Source: SIG440 sp045532055 (GTDB lineage: Bacteria > Bacillota > Clostridia > Monoglobales > Monoglobaceae). From it: DNA of 64,000 nucleotides. The notes under the pieces are model-generated. The model was not told where the DNA came from and did no database searches. It saw only the letters and a list, made by a program, of their open reading frames with translations. Numbering within the stretch: position 1 is the first letter of the stretch; every line of letters begins with the position of its first letter. Below, piece by piece: positions 8,357 through 16,378 of this stretch. The DNA lies in contig JAZSFF010000034.1 in the NCBI GenBank assembly GCA_045532055.1, forward strand, positions 15,083 through 79,082, in the 5' to 3' direction. A program made the position numbers and the translations under genes.

Positions 8357-9892
8357 ATGACTAGCCGAACAATGAATGCAAAGAGAAACAGTATATGGGG
8401 AATTATCAACAAAATGGTGATGCTTTTGTTGCCCTTTTTTGTCAAGTCAGCGATTATCCAGCTTGTAGGAGTGGAATATCTGGGAATATCAGGATTGTTT
8501 ACATCAATTCTGAATGTTTTGAATATAACCGAGCTGGGTCTTGGCAATGCTATAGTTTATAGTATGTACAAACCCATTGCTGAGGACAACAAGGAACAGA
8601 TATGTGCGCTTTTGAACTTCTATAAAAAGATATATAGAATAATCGGTTTGGTTATTCTTGTTGCCGGACTTCTTTGTTTGCCGTTTTTGCCCATTATGAT
8701 TAAATCGGGTTTGCCAGAGGGAATGAATATGTACGTGCTCTATCTGATGTACTTGATAAATGCGTGTGTATCCTATTGGCTGTTTTCTTACAAAAGATGC
8801 TTGCTTCATGCACATCAGAGAGAGGATGTTTTGAGCAAGGTTTCGTCCATAACAAACATTTTATTGAACATTATTCAGTTATTGTTGCTGTTTTTGTTCA
8901 AGAACTATTATTTGTTTGTTGTTGCCATACCAATAATCACTATATGCCACAATTTGGTTGATGGTTATATTGTGGCAAAGATGTATCCTGAATATAGGGA
9001 AAAAGGAAACCTTGAAAAAGGAAAAATAAAGGATATAAGAAAACAAGTTGTGGGGTTGTCTGCAATGAGGATAGCTACCATAAGCAGAAACTCCCTTGAC
9101 AGTATAGTTATTTCTGCTTTTTTGGGACTCAGTATGGTTGCTGTACACAACAACTATTTTTATATAATCAATGCCTTGGCGAGTATTATGTCGGTTCTGA
9201 CCAACGCTATAGCCGCCGGAATAGGAAACAGTATTGCGTCGGAAAGCAAAGAAAAAAATCACCTTGATATGAGAAAAATAAATATGGCGTATATGTCCAT
9301 CACTGGGGTTTTTGCAGCGTGTCTGATTTGTTTGTATCAACCATTTATGAAGCTTTGGGTAGGCGAGGAGCTTGTGCTGAAGAATGGAATTATGGGGCTT
9401 TATGTTTTGTATTTTTATGTAGCTCGTATTCCTAATATTGCAGGGAGATATTTTGATTCTGCGGGACTTTGGTGGCAAGGAAAGTGGAAGTGTTTTGTTG
9501 AAACAGGTGTGAATCTGGTGCTTAACATTGTTTTAGGCTACAAGTTTGGTATATCGGGTATTGTTGCCGCAACAGTTATATCTGCTTTGATTATAAATGT
9601 GCCTTTGACAGTGAATATTCTGTTTAAGAATTATTTTAAAACGAGCCGTAAAACATTCTACAAAGACCACGGGATTATGTTTGTTGGCAATGCCGTAGCC
9701 GTTGTTGCTGCATGGTTGATATGTAGTCTTTTGCCTGGTTTCCCGGGGCTTTGGGGTCAGTTGTTGGAGCTGGCAATTCGGGGAATTATTGCAGTGCTTG
9801 TATGGATTGTGGTTTTTGTGCCCGTTTATTGCAGGTGTGATGATTACAGAGCGTCGATGGATTGGCTGAAGGTTAGATTGTTGAAAAGATAA
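8357..9892 (+). CDS. Wzx-type oligosaccharide flippase (MOP superfamily)
   Basis: This is a 511-aa membrane protein with about 12-14 hydrophobic segments and the usual size of Wzx/RfbX flippases. The N-terminus contains NSIWGIINKMVMLLLPFF and the region VEYLGISGLFTSIL, typical of MOP flippases in Gram-positive capsule loci, and GLGNAIVYSMYKP follows. It is expected to translocate undecaprenyl-linked repeat units across the membrane before polymerisation by the Wzy-like protein encoded in this cluster. It is the last gene of the cluster, 34 bases after the pyruvyl transferase fusion, and a rho-independent terminator follows. No symbol is assigned because capsule flippases differ from strain to strain. 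Confidence 0.9.
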   Translation: MTSRTMNAKRNSIWGIINKMVMLLLPFFVKSAIIQLVGVEYLGISGLFTSILNVLNITELGLGNAIVYSMYKPIAEDNKEQICALLNFYKKIYRIIGLVILVAGLLCLPFLPIMIKSGLPEGMNMYVLYLMYLINACVSYWLFSYKRCLLHAHQREDVLSKVSSITNILLNIIQLLLLFLFKNYYLFVVAIPIITICHNLVDGYIVAKMYPEYREKGNLEKGKIKDIRKQVVGLSAMRIATISRNSLDSIVISAFLGLSMVAVHNNYFYIINALASIMSVLTNAIAAGIGNSIASESKEKNHLDMRKINMAYMSITGVFAACLICLYQPFMKLWVGEELVLKNGIMGLYVLYFYVARIPNIAGRYFDSAGLWWQGKWKCFVETGVNLVLNIVLGYKFGISGIVAATVISALIINVPLTVNILFKNYFKTSRKTFYKDHGIMFVGNAVAVVAAWLICSLLPGFPGLWGQLLELAIRGIIAVLVWIVVFVPVYCRCDDYRASMDWLKVRLLKR

Positions 9893-9895
9893 AAG

Positions 9896-9925
9896 AACCC
9901 GTCAAAGGATTCCTTTGACGGGTTT
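9896..9925. terminator. Bidirectional rho-independent terminator
   Basis: A 14-bp inverted repeat (AACCCGTCAAAGGA / TCCTTTGACGGGTT) with almost no loop lies between the flippase gene and the convergent FGGY kinase gene. T-rich flanks exist on both sides. It closes the polysaccharide operon and probably also the kinase operon. Confidence 0.85.
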
Positions 9926-9943
9926 AATATTTGTATGTACCTT

Positions 9944-11344
9944 TTAATTCAGCTTATCATCAAGCAGGCAAAAGCGGTTATAACATTCGGTGTAGTCTGT
10001 GCCTTGGGGTTCATAAATTTTCTTTGGTTCAACAGCCATTTCGCATGCGGCCTCCACACTTTCAAAGATGCCTGTTGCGGTGCCTGCAAGTATTGCAGAA
10101 CCAAGACATGCGGTTTCGTCATTTTTAAGGGTTACAATTCTCTTGCCTGTCATATCCGCCTTAATCTGATTCCACAGCGGACTGGAAGCTCCGCCACCCA
10201 TGGTGCGGATTTCATTGCAGTCCAGGCCCAGATAGTCGAGATTGCTTTTCAGCATACATGAAACAGCTTCCAAAATGCTTCGTACAGCATGCCCCCTGCC
10301 GTGTTCCATGGTAAGTCCATAAAAAACGCCTCTGGCGTCTGGGTTATATTTGGGCATTGTCGAGCCACAAAGATAGGGAAGAAATGTGAGTCCGTTTGAG
10401 CCGGGTTCTACCTTTTCAGCCAGTTCGTCAAGCTGACGGAAGCTGAAGTTTTCACAAAAATTATTTTTGAACCATTTGAGGGCAATTCCTGCGGTAGGTG
10501 TCCAGGAAAGCAAACAGTATTTGCCGTCAAAGTTCACGTGACAAGGTATTTTTGAATCGGGTGTATATGCCGGAATATCCTCTGACGGGACAAAGATAAC
10601 CATGGTTGTACCGGTCATTTCGCTGACAATACCTTTTTTCACGATGCCCGCACCGATTGCACCGGCAATTTGGTCAATTGCACCGGTTACAACTGTTATT
10701 CCATTGTATTCGCCAACAATTTTTCCACTGGGGAGAACTTCAGGAAAGACATCAGGCGAGATGCCAATGAAATCAAGCATGTCGCTCCACCATTTCCCTG
10801 AACGGATGTCGAAGTATATGGTTGAGGACTGGAGGGTTTGTTCGGTCACAAAGTTGCCGGTAAGTCTGTAAAGAAGATAATCCTCCAGAAGAAAAACTTT
10901 TTCAATTTTCTTAAAAAGCTCAGGTTCGTTTTTGCGGAGCCAAAGAAGTTTGCTTGCCGGCCATGTTGCGGTAATTTCTGGCTGTCCTGTAACTTCATAT
11001 ACGACCTTTTCGCCAAAGTGGTTTTTTATTAGGTCGGCCTCTTTGGATGCGCGGTTGTCAAGCCACACTATGGCTTTCCGGAGGGGAATTCCCGCTTTGT
11101 CTGCCACAATGATTGTCTCGCATTGGGTGTCAATGCTCATGGCGGAAATTGGATATTCGGCAGAGAGTTCGGAAAGTGCCTCAGAAAACAGTTCCCAGTA
11201 CTTTTCAGCAGGGAATTCAACATAATCGTCCTTGACCTCCAAGGTATAGTCCTTGGTTACAGCTTTCATACATTCCGCCTTTTCGTTGAATACAGCGGCC
11301 TTAAGAGAAGTTGTTCCGATGTCTACGCCCAGCAAATATTTCAT
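9944..11344 (-). CDS. FGGY family carbohydrate kinase (xylulokinase/gluconokinase-like)
   Basis: This 466-aa sugar kinase has the actin-like ATPase fold. The N-terminal phosphate-binding loop is LLGVDIGTTSLKAAVFN. The second domain has GAIDQIAGAIGAGIVKKG and TGTTMVIF, and the C-terminal adenosine motif is MGGGASSPLWNQIKADMTG. It phosphorylates a pentose, hexose or polyol in the cytoplasm; the substrate cannot be read from sequence. It lies 21 bases downstream of the DeoR-type regulator on the same strand, and both are divergent from NagA- and NagB-like genes, so the four probably form one catabolic unit. The length is slightly below the 490-510 aa usual for xylulokinase. The start ATG is preceded by AGAGGAAC. 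Confidence 0.88.
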   Translation of the reverse strand: MKYLLGVDIGTTSLKAAVFNEKAECMKAVTKDYTLEVKDDYVEFPAEKYWELFSEALSELSAEYPISAMSIDTQCETIIVADKAGIPLRKAIVWLDNRASKEADLIKNHFGEKVVYEVTGQPEITATWPASKLLWLRKNEPELFKKIEKVFLLEDYLLYRLTGNFVTEQTLQSSTIYFDIRSGKWWSDMLDFIGISPDVFPEVLPSGKIVGEYNGITVVTGAIDQIAGAIGAGIVKKGIVSEMTGTTMVIFVPSEDIPAYTPDSKIPCHVNFDGKYCLLSWTPTAGIALKWFKNNFCENFSFRQLDELAEKVEPGSNGLTFLPYLCGSTMPKYNPDARGVFYGLTMEHGRGHAVRSILEAVSCMLKSNLDYLGLDCNEIRTMGGGASSPLWNQIKADMTGKRIVTLKNDETACLGSAILAGTATGIFESVEAACEMAVEPKKIYEPQGTDYTECYNRFCLLDDKLN

Positions 11345-11365
11345 AAGAAGTTCCTCTTTTCTCTT

Positions 11366-12136
11366 TTATTCTTTAACAGTTATAATTTTTCTTATTTTTT
11401 TCTTCAAGACAACCAAATCATCATCTATGCAGGAACTATCATCGGTAATCAGATAGTCGGCACTTGATATATCCGAAATATTGACAAAGGCTGTTCTGCC
11501 AATTTTGGACGAATCCACTGTAATGATTTTGGTGGCAGATTGTGACAGCATCAAGCGGTCAAGCTCGGCCTCACGGTCATAGTAAGTGGTGAATCCGGCT
11601 GTGGGCGAGACCCCGTCAACTGACAAAAACAATTTGTCGGCGTGATAGTTTTTAAGTTGAGCCGCCGCATCATCGCCATAAATAAACTGGTATTTGGGGT
11701 TTACAAACCCGCCCAGAAGGACTACGTTGAAATTGGGATTGCCGCTTGCTTCAAGGGCGATAGAGATAGAGTTTGTTACAATATTGAGCTGCAACTGAGG
11801 GGGGATTGCCCTAAAAACAGACAATGTTGTTGTGCCTGAGTTGAACATAACTGTGTCGTGGGGTTTTATCATTTTAACTGCACGTTTTGCGATGAGTTGT
11901 TTAGCTTTCAGGTTTGTGCCCAGTCTTTGCTGCAAATCCATGTCGCAATAAGTTTTGTAGGAATTGATGGCACCACCGTGGACACGAAAAAGCAGTCCCT
12001 TTTCCTCCAGGTCTGCAAGGTCTGAACGTATGGTGATGCTTGAAATATTGAAATCACGGCTCAGGTCTGAAACTTTTACTTGGCCTTGTTCACTCAATAT
12101 TTCTAAAATTCTCTCTTTTCTTTCGTTTATATCCAT
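11366..12136 (-). CDS. DeoR/GlpR family transcriptional regulator
   Basis: This 256-aa repressor has an N-terminal winged helix (ERKERILEILSEQGQVKVSD, then SITIRSDLADLEEKGLLFRVHGGA) and a DeoR C-terminal sugar-phosphate sensor domain with FNSGTTTLSVFRAI and DKLFLSVDGVSPTAGFTTY. I chose the ATG at 12136, which has AGAAAG upstream; an in-frame TTG at 12157 would add seven residues. Regulators of this family sense phosphorylated sugar intermediates. Co-transcription with the FGGY kinase and divergence from the deacetylase/isomerase pair suggest that it controls both directions from the 320-bp gap upstream. Confidence 0.9.
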   Translation of the reverse strand: MDINERKERILEILSEQGQVKVSDLSRDFNISSITIRSDLADLEEKGLLFRVHGGAINSYKTYCDMDLQQRLGTNLKAKQLIAKRAVKMIKPHDTVMFNSGTTTLSVFRAIPPQLQLNIVTNSISIALEASGNPNFNVVLLGGFVNPKYQFIYGDDAAAQLKNYHADKLFLSVDGVSPTAGFTTYYDREAELDRLMLSQSATKIITVDSSKIGRTAFVNISDISSADYLITDDSSCIDDDLVVLKKKIRKIITVKE

Positions 12137-12458
12137 AATACTTTCTTTCTGGGGCAAAGAGATAAATTGATAGAAATGCCCTATTCATATTGTATTTCGC
12201 TATTTGAGATTTGTCAAGGGTATTTTGCAATGAAAAAAGCAAAAGAAAAAATAGTTTAGGTCATATTTCGAAGAGGTTTTTTTATGCTTACTTATTACCT
12301 TTTTTTGCTTATCTATTTTTTTCGCATTATTAACCAAATAATTATAAATTCCTTGACAAGGGTGGCGTCGGTAGTGTATAATTGTGGAAACAGAAAACAT
12401 TTTTTGTTTATAAATCAAGAAGACATGCGAGATTTTGAATGAAAGAGAGTGAATCCGT
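12137..12458. promoter_or_regulatory. Divergent regulatory region between DeoR gene and NagA-like gene, with a consensus promoter on +
   Basis: There is no gene in this 320-bp AT-rich stretch. On the + strand TTGACA (12353-12358) and TATAAT (12377-12382) are 18 bp apart and about 75 bp before the GTG start of the deacetylase-like gene. The part closest to the regulator is rich in A/T tracts; no clear inverted operator was identified by eye. The DeoR protein would be expected to bind here. Confidence 0.75.
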
Positions 12459-13595
12459 GTGAAAGCAATTATAAATGCAACACTGGTCATGACCGACCAT
12501 TATATCCCTGATGCCACCTTGGTAATTGAGGGCGACAGGATAAAGGATTTTGGCAGAAAACTGCCGGTACCGGATGGCGCTGAGATTATAGACGCCAAAG
12601 GCATGTTTGTAGGCCCGGGGCTTATTGATATACATACGCATGCAGATGGTGATACATATTTCCATGATGATCCCATCAAGTGCTCAAGAACTCTTTTGGA
12701 CCATGGTGTTACCTCGGTTTTGCCTGCGCTTTTTTATAGCATGAACAAGCAGGAGCACCTTGATGCTATCAAGAGATATAAGGATGCAATAGCCGCAGGT
12801 GAATGCCAGAACATTATCGGTGTGTATATGGAGGGTCCCTATCTCAACCCGGATTTCGGCTGCGACAAGGAGAAGAATGTCTGGAAAGATGCCATTGTGG
12901 AAAAGGACTATGCCGAGGTTGTTGAGGCAGCCAAGGATTTTGCCAAGGTTTGGTGTGTGGCGCCTGAAAGAGAGGGAATCCTTGATTTCGTAAAATATGT
13001 GAAAAAGGAAATCCCCGAAATTGTCTTTTCGGTTGCACACTCAGAGGCAACACCAGAACAGATTGAAGCCCTTATGCCTTATGGCTTAAAACTTGGAACC
13101 CATCACACCAACGCAACAGGAACTTTGGAGAATTATCCTGAAGTTCGTGGTGTATGTGTTGATGAAACCGTGAATTATAATGACGGAATCTATGCAGAGC
13201 TTATCTGCGATTCTATGGGCGTACATGTACACCCGTATATGATAAGACTGGTGAAGAAAATAAAGGGTCAGGACAAGATAATTCTTATAGCGGACTCTTT
13301 TGTGGCTGACGGACCGCCACTGCCTGGTCTTGAAGAGGCCTTTGATATCAACTTTGACTGGGGCGGTGATATTGCCGGTTCAAAGCTGACTCTTGATATC
13401 GCCTGTCACAACATGATGGTGCATACCGGAGGTTCTGTTTGTGATGTGTTCAAGTATGCATCACTTAACCCGTCTCGCCTTTTGAATATGCCGGAGATAG
13501 GCAGAATCAAAAAAGGCAATCTTGCGAACTTAATCATTGTTGACCAATGGTTTAATGTTAAAAATACAATATTAAAAGGAGAAATTGTAAAATGA
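12459..13595 (+). CDS. NagA-like amidohydrolase (N-acetylglucosamine-6-phosphate deacetylase family)
   Basis: This 378-aa metal-dependent amidohydrolase contains the N-terminal beta-sandwich remnant and GLIDIHTHADGDT (the H-x-H metal motif), VYMEGPYLNPDFG (the conserved metal Glu), VFSVAHSEATPEQ (metal His), KLGTHHTNAT (second His) and ILIADSFVADGPP (catalytic Asp). This is the NagA arrangement, but several blocks differ from canonical NagA: HTHADGDT stands where the family has HGHG, and ADSF where it has TDA. The substrate may therefore not be GlcNAc-6-phosphate. The start is GTG with GAAAGAGAG upstream. It overlaps the NagB-like gene by 4 bases (ATGA), a strong sign of a joint pathway. Confidence 0.82.
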   Translation: MKAIINATLVMTDHYIPDATLVIEGDRIKDFGRKLPVPDGAEIIDAKGMFVGPGLIDIHTHADGDTYFHDDPIKCSRTLLDHGVTSVLPALFYSMNKQEHLDAIKRYKDAIAAGECQNIIGVYMEGPYLNPDFGCDKEKNVWKDAIVEKDYAEVVEAAKDFAKVWCVAPEREGILDFVKYVKKEIPEIVFSVAHSEATPEQIEALMPYGLKLGTHHTNATGTLENYPEVRGVCVDETVNYNDGIYAELICDSMGVHVHPYMIRLVKKIKGQDKIILIADSFVADGPPLPGLEEAFDINFDWGGDIAGSKLTLDIACHNMMVHTGGSVCDVFKYASLNPSRLLNMPEIGRIKKGNLANLIIVDQWFNVKNTILKGEIVK

Positions 13596-14566
13596 ACAAT
13601 TTTATTACTGACCCAGCAACCAAATTTGATTTTCAGCCACATGAATTTGTTCCTTTTAAGGACAAAAAGGTTTGCGATTATGTTCGTAGCCTCAGCGGCA
13701 AAGATCTGGAAAAGAGGGAAGATTGGTGGCATCCGGAATTTAATGTAAAAGTTATGATGAACCCCCATCCTGTTCTCATCGCAACACTTTTTGAGCGACT
13801 CAAGGCTGCATCAGAAGCAGGCAAGAGCTTTACAATGATCCTCGGCAACCCCGAGCCGGATACTTACATTCCCCTTGCACAGCTCATCAACTATTTTGGC
13901 GTTGACTGTAGCAAGGTTCACCTTGTAGCAGAGGATGAATGGGCAGATGAATCAGGCAACATTGCTCCTATTACATACGAAGCTGGTTTTGCGCATTCTA
14001 TGATTAAGTATCTCTACTACCAGATTGACGAAAAACTCCGTATGCCTATGGAAAATGTTCATTTCCCAACAAATGCAAACATTAAGGATTATTCCAAGAT
14101 AATCGACGACATCACTGAGGGAACAGGTGCTGATATCGCATCTACTTCTCCCGGTTGGGCAGGCCATATGGCATTCGTTGATCCTATTCCTGAATTCATC
14201 GGCAGCGGTGACATCGAAGAATGGCTCAACCAGCCTGCACAGATAGTTAAACTGCATCCCATGACCATTATGCAGAACTCTCTCAACGGTACATTCGGTC
14301 AGTCCGGTGATATCGCTAATGTTCCTCCATGTGCAGCAACCATCGGTCCTCTCGACGTAATGCGCGCAAAGGAAAGAATTGAAGTTCATGCGCTTGCAAC
14401 CTGTGGCACATTCTCATCATGGCAGAGAATGACAAGCCGTCTTTGCACACATGGTCCTGTCACACCTTATCTCCCAAGCTCTATGCTCCAGACAAAGAAG
14501 ACTCAGGTTTATATAAGCGAAGAGCTTGCAGCTCCATTTGAGTGTTGGGAAAAAGTTGGATATTAA
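13592..14566 (+). CDS. NagB/RpiA-superfamily sugar-phosphate isomerase (glucosamine-6-phosphate isomerase-like)
   Basis: This 324-aa protein is related to glucosamine-6-phosphate deaminase. The motif VAEDEWADESGN corresponds to the DEY region with the catalytic Asp, and SPGWAGHMAFVDP corresponds to the GxGxDGHIAFNEP catalytic His loop. It is some 60-80 residues longer than classical NagB (about 240-266 aa), mainly at the N-terminus, and has AGH where NagB has DGH. It is coupled to the upstream deacetylase-like gene by an ATGA overlap. Codon choice appears more biased (AAC, CTC, ATC) than in its neighbours, which hints at high expression. Likely role: isomerisation or deamination of a deacetylated amino-sugar phosphate; the exact sugar is uncertain. 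Confidence 0.8.
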   Translation: MNNFITDPATKFDFQPHEFVPFKDKKVCDYVRSLSGKDLEKREDWWHPEFNVKVMMNPHPVLIATLFERLKAASEAGKSFTMILGNPEPDTYIPLAQLINYFGVDCSKVHLVAEDEWADESGNIAPITYEAGFAHSMIKYLYYQIDEKLRMPMENVHFPTNANIKDYSKIIDDITEGTGADIASTSPGWAGHMAFVDPIPEFIGSGDIEEWLNQPAQIVKLHPMTIMQNSLNGTFGQSGDIANVPPCAATIGPLDVMRAKERIEVHALATCGTFSSWQRMTSRLCTHGPVTPYLPSSMLQTKKTQVYISEELAAPFECWEKVGY

Positions 14567-14600
14567 GATTTCGCAAGAAACCTTTTATTAAAAACGTAAA

Positions 14601-14637
14601 GAGAGAAGCACAACATATGTTGTGCTTCTCTCCTTTT
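14601..14637 (+). terminator. Rho-independent terminator after the NagB-like gene
   Basis: A perfect hairpin GAGAGAAGCACAACA / TGTTGTGCTTCTCTC is followed by CTTTTTT. It lies 35 bp after the stop codon. Confidence 0.9.
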
Positions 14638-14714
14638 TTAAAACATCTTGCAACAAGTCAAGGGTTATGATAAAATAAAAGAATAAACAAAAGAGATAAC
14701 GGAGAGGTGAAAAT

Positions 14715-15569
14715 ATGCTGTGGGAAAACTTAAGGGAAGAGGAGTTTAAAAAGGCGATAGAGGACTCAAAAGGGGTTTGTGTTGTGCCGATTGGTTGTCT
14801 GGAAAAACACGGACAGCACTTACCTGTTGGTACAGATGTGATTCATATAACCGAGATTGCAAAACGTGCAGCGGAGGAAGAACCGGTGTGCGTATTCCCC
14901 ACAATGTATTTTGGTGAAAAGACGGGTGCTGGGGAATTTGCCGGCACGGTTATATTCAGTCCTGAACTGAGACTGCAGATTCTCAAGGAAACCTGTCAGG
15001 AGATTTGCCGCAATGGGTTTAAAAAGATTTTGCTTTACAACGGGCATGGCGGCAATCAGTCCATGATCTCGTACTTTTGCCGGAGTGTTCTGTATGAAAA
15101 ATGTGACTATTCGGTGTTTGACTATTCTCTGGGCTCTGACTTTGCTACCCCTAAGAAGCTTCTCAATGAGGGGTTCAAATATCTTACAACAGAGGACAGA
15201 AAGATTTTGCAAAGCTATATTGACGAAAAAAAGAGATTTGGTCATGCGGACTTTATTGAAACCGGATGGGTATACGGGGTTCGTCCTGAAACGGTGCGCC
15301 TTGACAAGGTTTATCAGGAAAGCAACCAGTCCACGCATCGTTTTGACGAATTTTCAAATCTCAGGATTAATACACCTTTTGCCTGGATGGCAAACTTCCC
15401 CAATTCCTATGAGGGTGATATGCATGACGGAATGAACGAAAGAATTGCAAGAGCAATGGTTGAATATTCGGTTAAAAAACTGGCAGAGATTTTTAAATTC
15501 CTTAAGGAGGAAACTGTTTCTGAGGAATACAGGAGAGAATGGCTGGAAAAGCAGAAACCTCATGGGTAA
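14715..15569 (+). CDS. Creatininase-family amidohydrolase
   Basis: This 284-aa protein belongs to the creatininase/creatinine amidohydrolase family (PF02633 type). Metal-binding blocks are seen in order: PIGCLEKHGQHLPVGTD (Glu, His and Asp ligands), GEKTGAGEFAGTVIFSP, and LLYNGHGGNQSMI (His). The family includes creatininase, mycofactocin peptidase MftE and the archaeal ArfB deformylase, so the actual substrate is open. The start ATG at 14715 has GGAGAGGTG upstream. It is a single-gene unit between two terminators. Proximity to the NagA-like pathway may mean a related C-N bond hydrolysis, but that is only inference. Confidence 0.85.
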   Translation: MLWENLREEEFKKAIEDSKGVCVVPIGCLEKHGQHLPVGTDVIHITEIAKRAAEEEPVCVFPTMYFGEKTGAGEFAGTVIFSPELRLQILKETCQEICRNGFKKILLYNGHGGNQSMISYFCRSVLYEKCDYSVFDYSLGSDFATPKKLLNEGFKYLTTEDRKILQSYIDEKKRFGHADFIETGWVYGVRPETVRLDKVYQESNQSTHRFDEFSNLRINTPFAWMANFPNSYEGDMHDGMNERIARAMVEYSVKKLAEIFKFLKEETVSEEYRREWLEKQKPHG

Positions 15570-15587
15570 AAAAAGAACAATATGATT

Positions 15588-15624
15588 TATCCCCAAAGTC
15601 TGTTAAGACCTTGGGGATATTTTT
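15588..15624 (+). terminator. Rho-independent terminator after the creatininase-family gene
   Basis: An imperfect hairpin has outer arms TATCCCCAA and TTGGGGATA and inner AGTCT/AGACC pairing, and is followed by TTTTT. Confidence 0.8.
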
Positions 15625-15644
15625 GAGCAATATTCAAAAAATAG

Positions 15645-15678
15645 TTGATTTGTTGACCGATATATGCTAAAATAGCAT
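15645..15678 (+). promoter_or_regulatory. Promoter with overlapping palindromic operator for the TetR gene
   Basis: TTGATT (15645-15650) and TAAAAT (15668-15673) are separated by 17 bp. A perfect 6-3-6 inverted repeat, ATGCTA-AAA-TAGCAT (15664-15678), covers the -10 box, which is where an autorepressing TetR protein would bind. The GTG start of the regulator lies 30 bp further on. Confidence 0.65.
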
Positions 15679-15707
15679 CAAGAACATATGAGAATGGGGG
15701 AATAATC

Positions 15708-16346
15708 GTGGGAAGAAAGGCTGTAGTTGAGGGCGGTACCAGAGATGAGATTTTAAAAGTTGCACTTAATTTGTTTTTTGAAAAGGGTTTTGATGGGGTA
15801 ACGGTCAGGACAATTCAAAGAGAAGTAGGTTGCGAAGTTGGACTCTTTTATTATTACTTCAAGTCAAAGGACGAGGTTTTTGATATAGTTATAAAACGGT
15901 TTATAGAGGGATATCGCGGCGGATTTGAGGAAATACTGAACAATGACACACAGACCCCAGAAGCTCTTCTTGATGATATCTTCGATTTTGTAAAAGAATA
16001 TGCCACAGAACTTAATCAAAAACATGGTGAGAAATTGCATTGGTCGGTGCGCGGAGCCGTTGTTGACAAATTTTTGGAACTGGCAAAGGAATATACAGCA
16101 AAGGCACTTGATATCATGATTGAACAGGGAATGCAAAGACCTGAAATTGAGTTGGATAATCTGGCAGGGATTCTGTGTTTTGGTGTCGGAAGATTGATTT
16201 TTGATATGGATGCCGGAAAGCACAAAAAAACAAGTGAGGATATACGGAAAGTTGCCGAAGCCCTTTTGGGCGGGGATGTTGACGAGCTTTTTGCAAAGGG
16301 TCGTGAGGCAAGACGCCGTCGGGATATATCTGTGGAATTGCTTTAG
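15708..16346 (+). CDS. TetR/AcrR family transcriptional regulator
   Basis: This 212-aa protein has a TetR helix-turn-helix at residues about 10-55: ILKVALNLFFEKGFDGVTVR, then TIQREVGCEVGLFYYYFKSK. The GLFYYYFKSKDEVF recognition-helix block is typical. The C-terminal ligand-binding domain is not assignable to a known effector. The start is GTG with a GGGGG run upstream. It is 32 bases upstream of an iron-containing alcohol dehydrogenase on the same strand, so it probably regulates that gene and itself, responding to an aldehyde, alcohol or related compound. Confidence 0.88.
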   Translation: MGRKAVVEGGTRDEILKVALNLFFEKGFDGVTVRTIQREVGCEVGLFYYYFKSKDEVFDIVIKRFIEGYRGGFEEILNNDTQTPEALLDDIFDFVKEYATELNQKHGEKLHWSVRGAVVDKFLELAKEYTAKALDIMIEQGMQRPEIELDNLAGILCFGVGRLIFDMDAGKHKKTSEDIRKVAEALLGGDVDELFAKGREARRRRDISVELL

Positions 16347-16378
16347 TTTGAACAATGATGAAGAAAGGCTGATAAGAT

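Noticed and set aside
8879..9478. A 199-codon open frame on the - strand.
   Set aside because: Lies fully inside the flippase gene on the other strand; no start signals.
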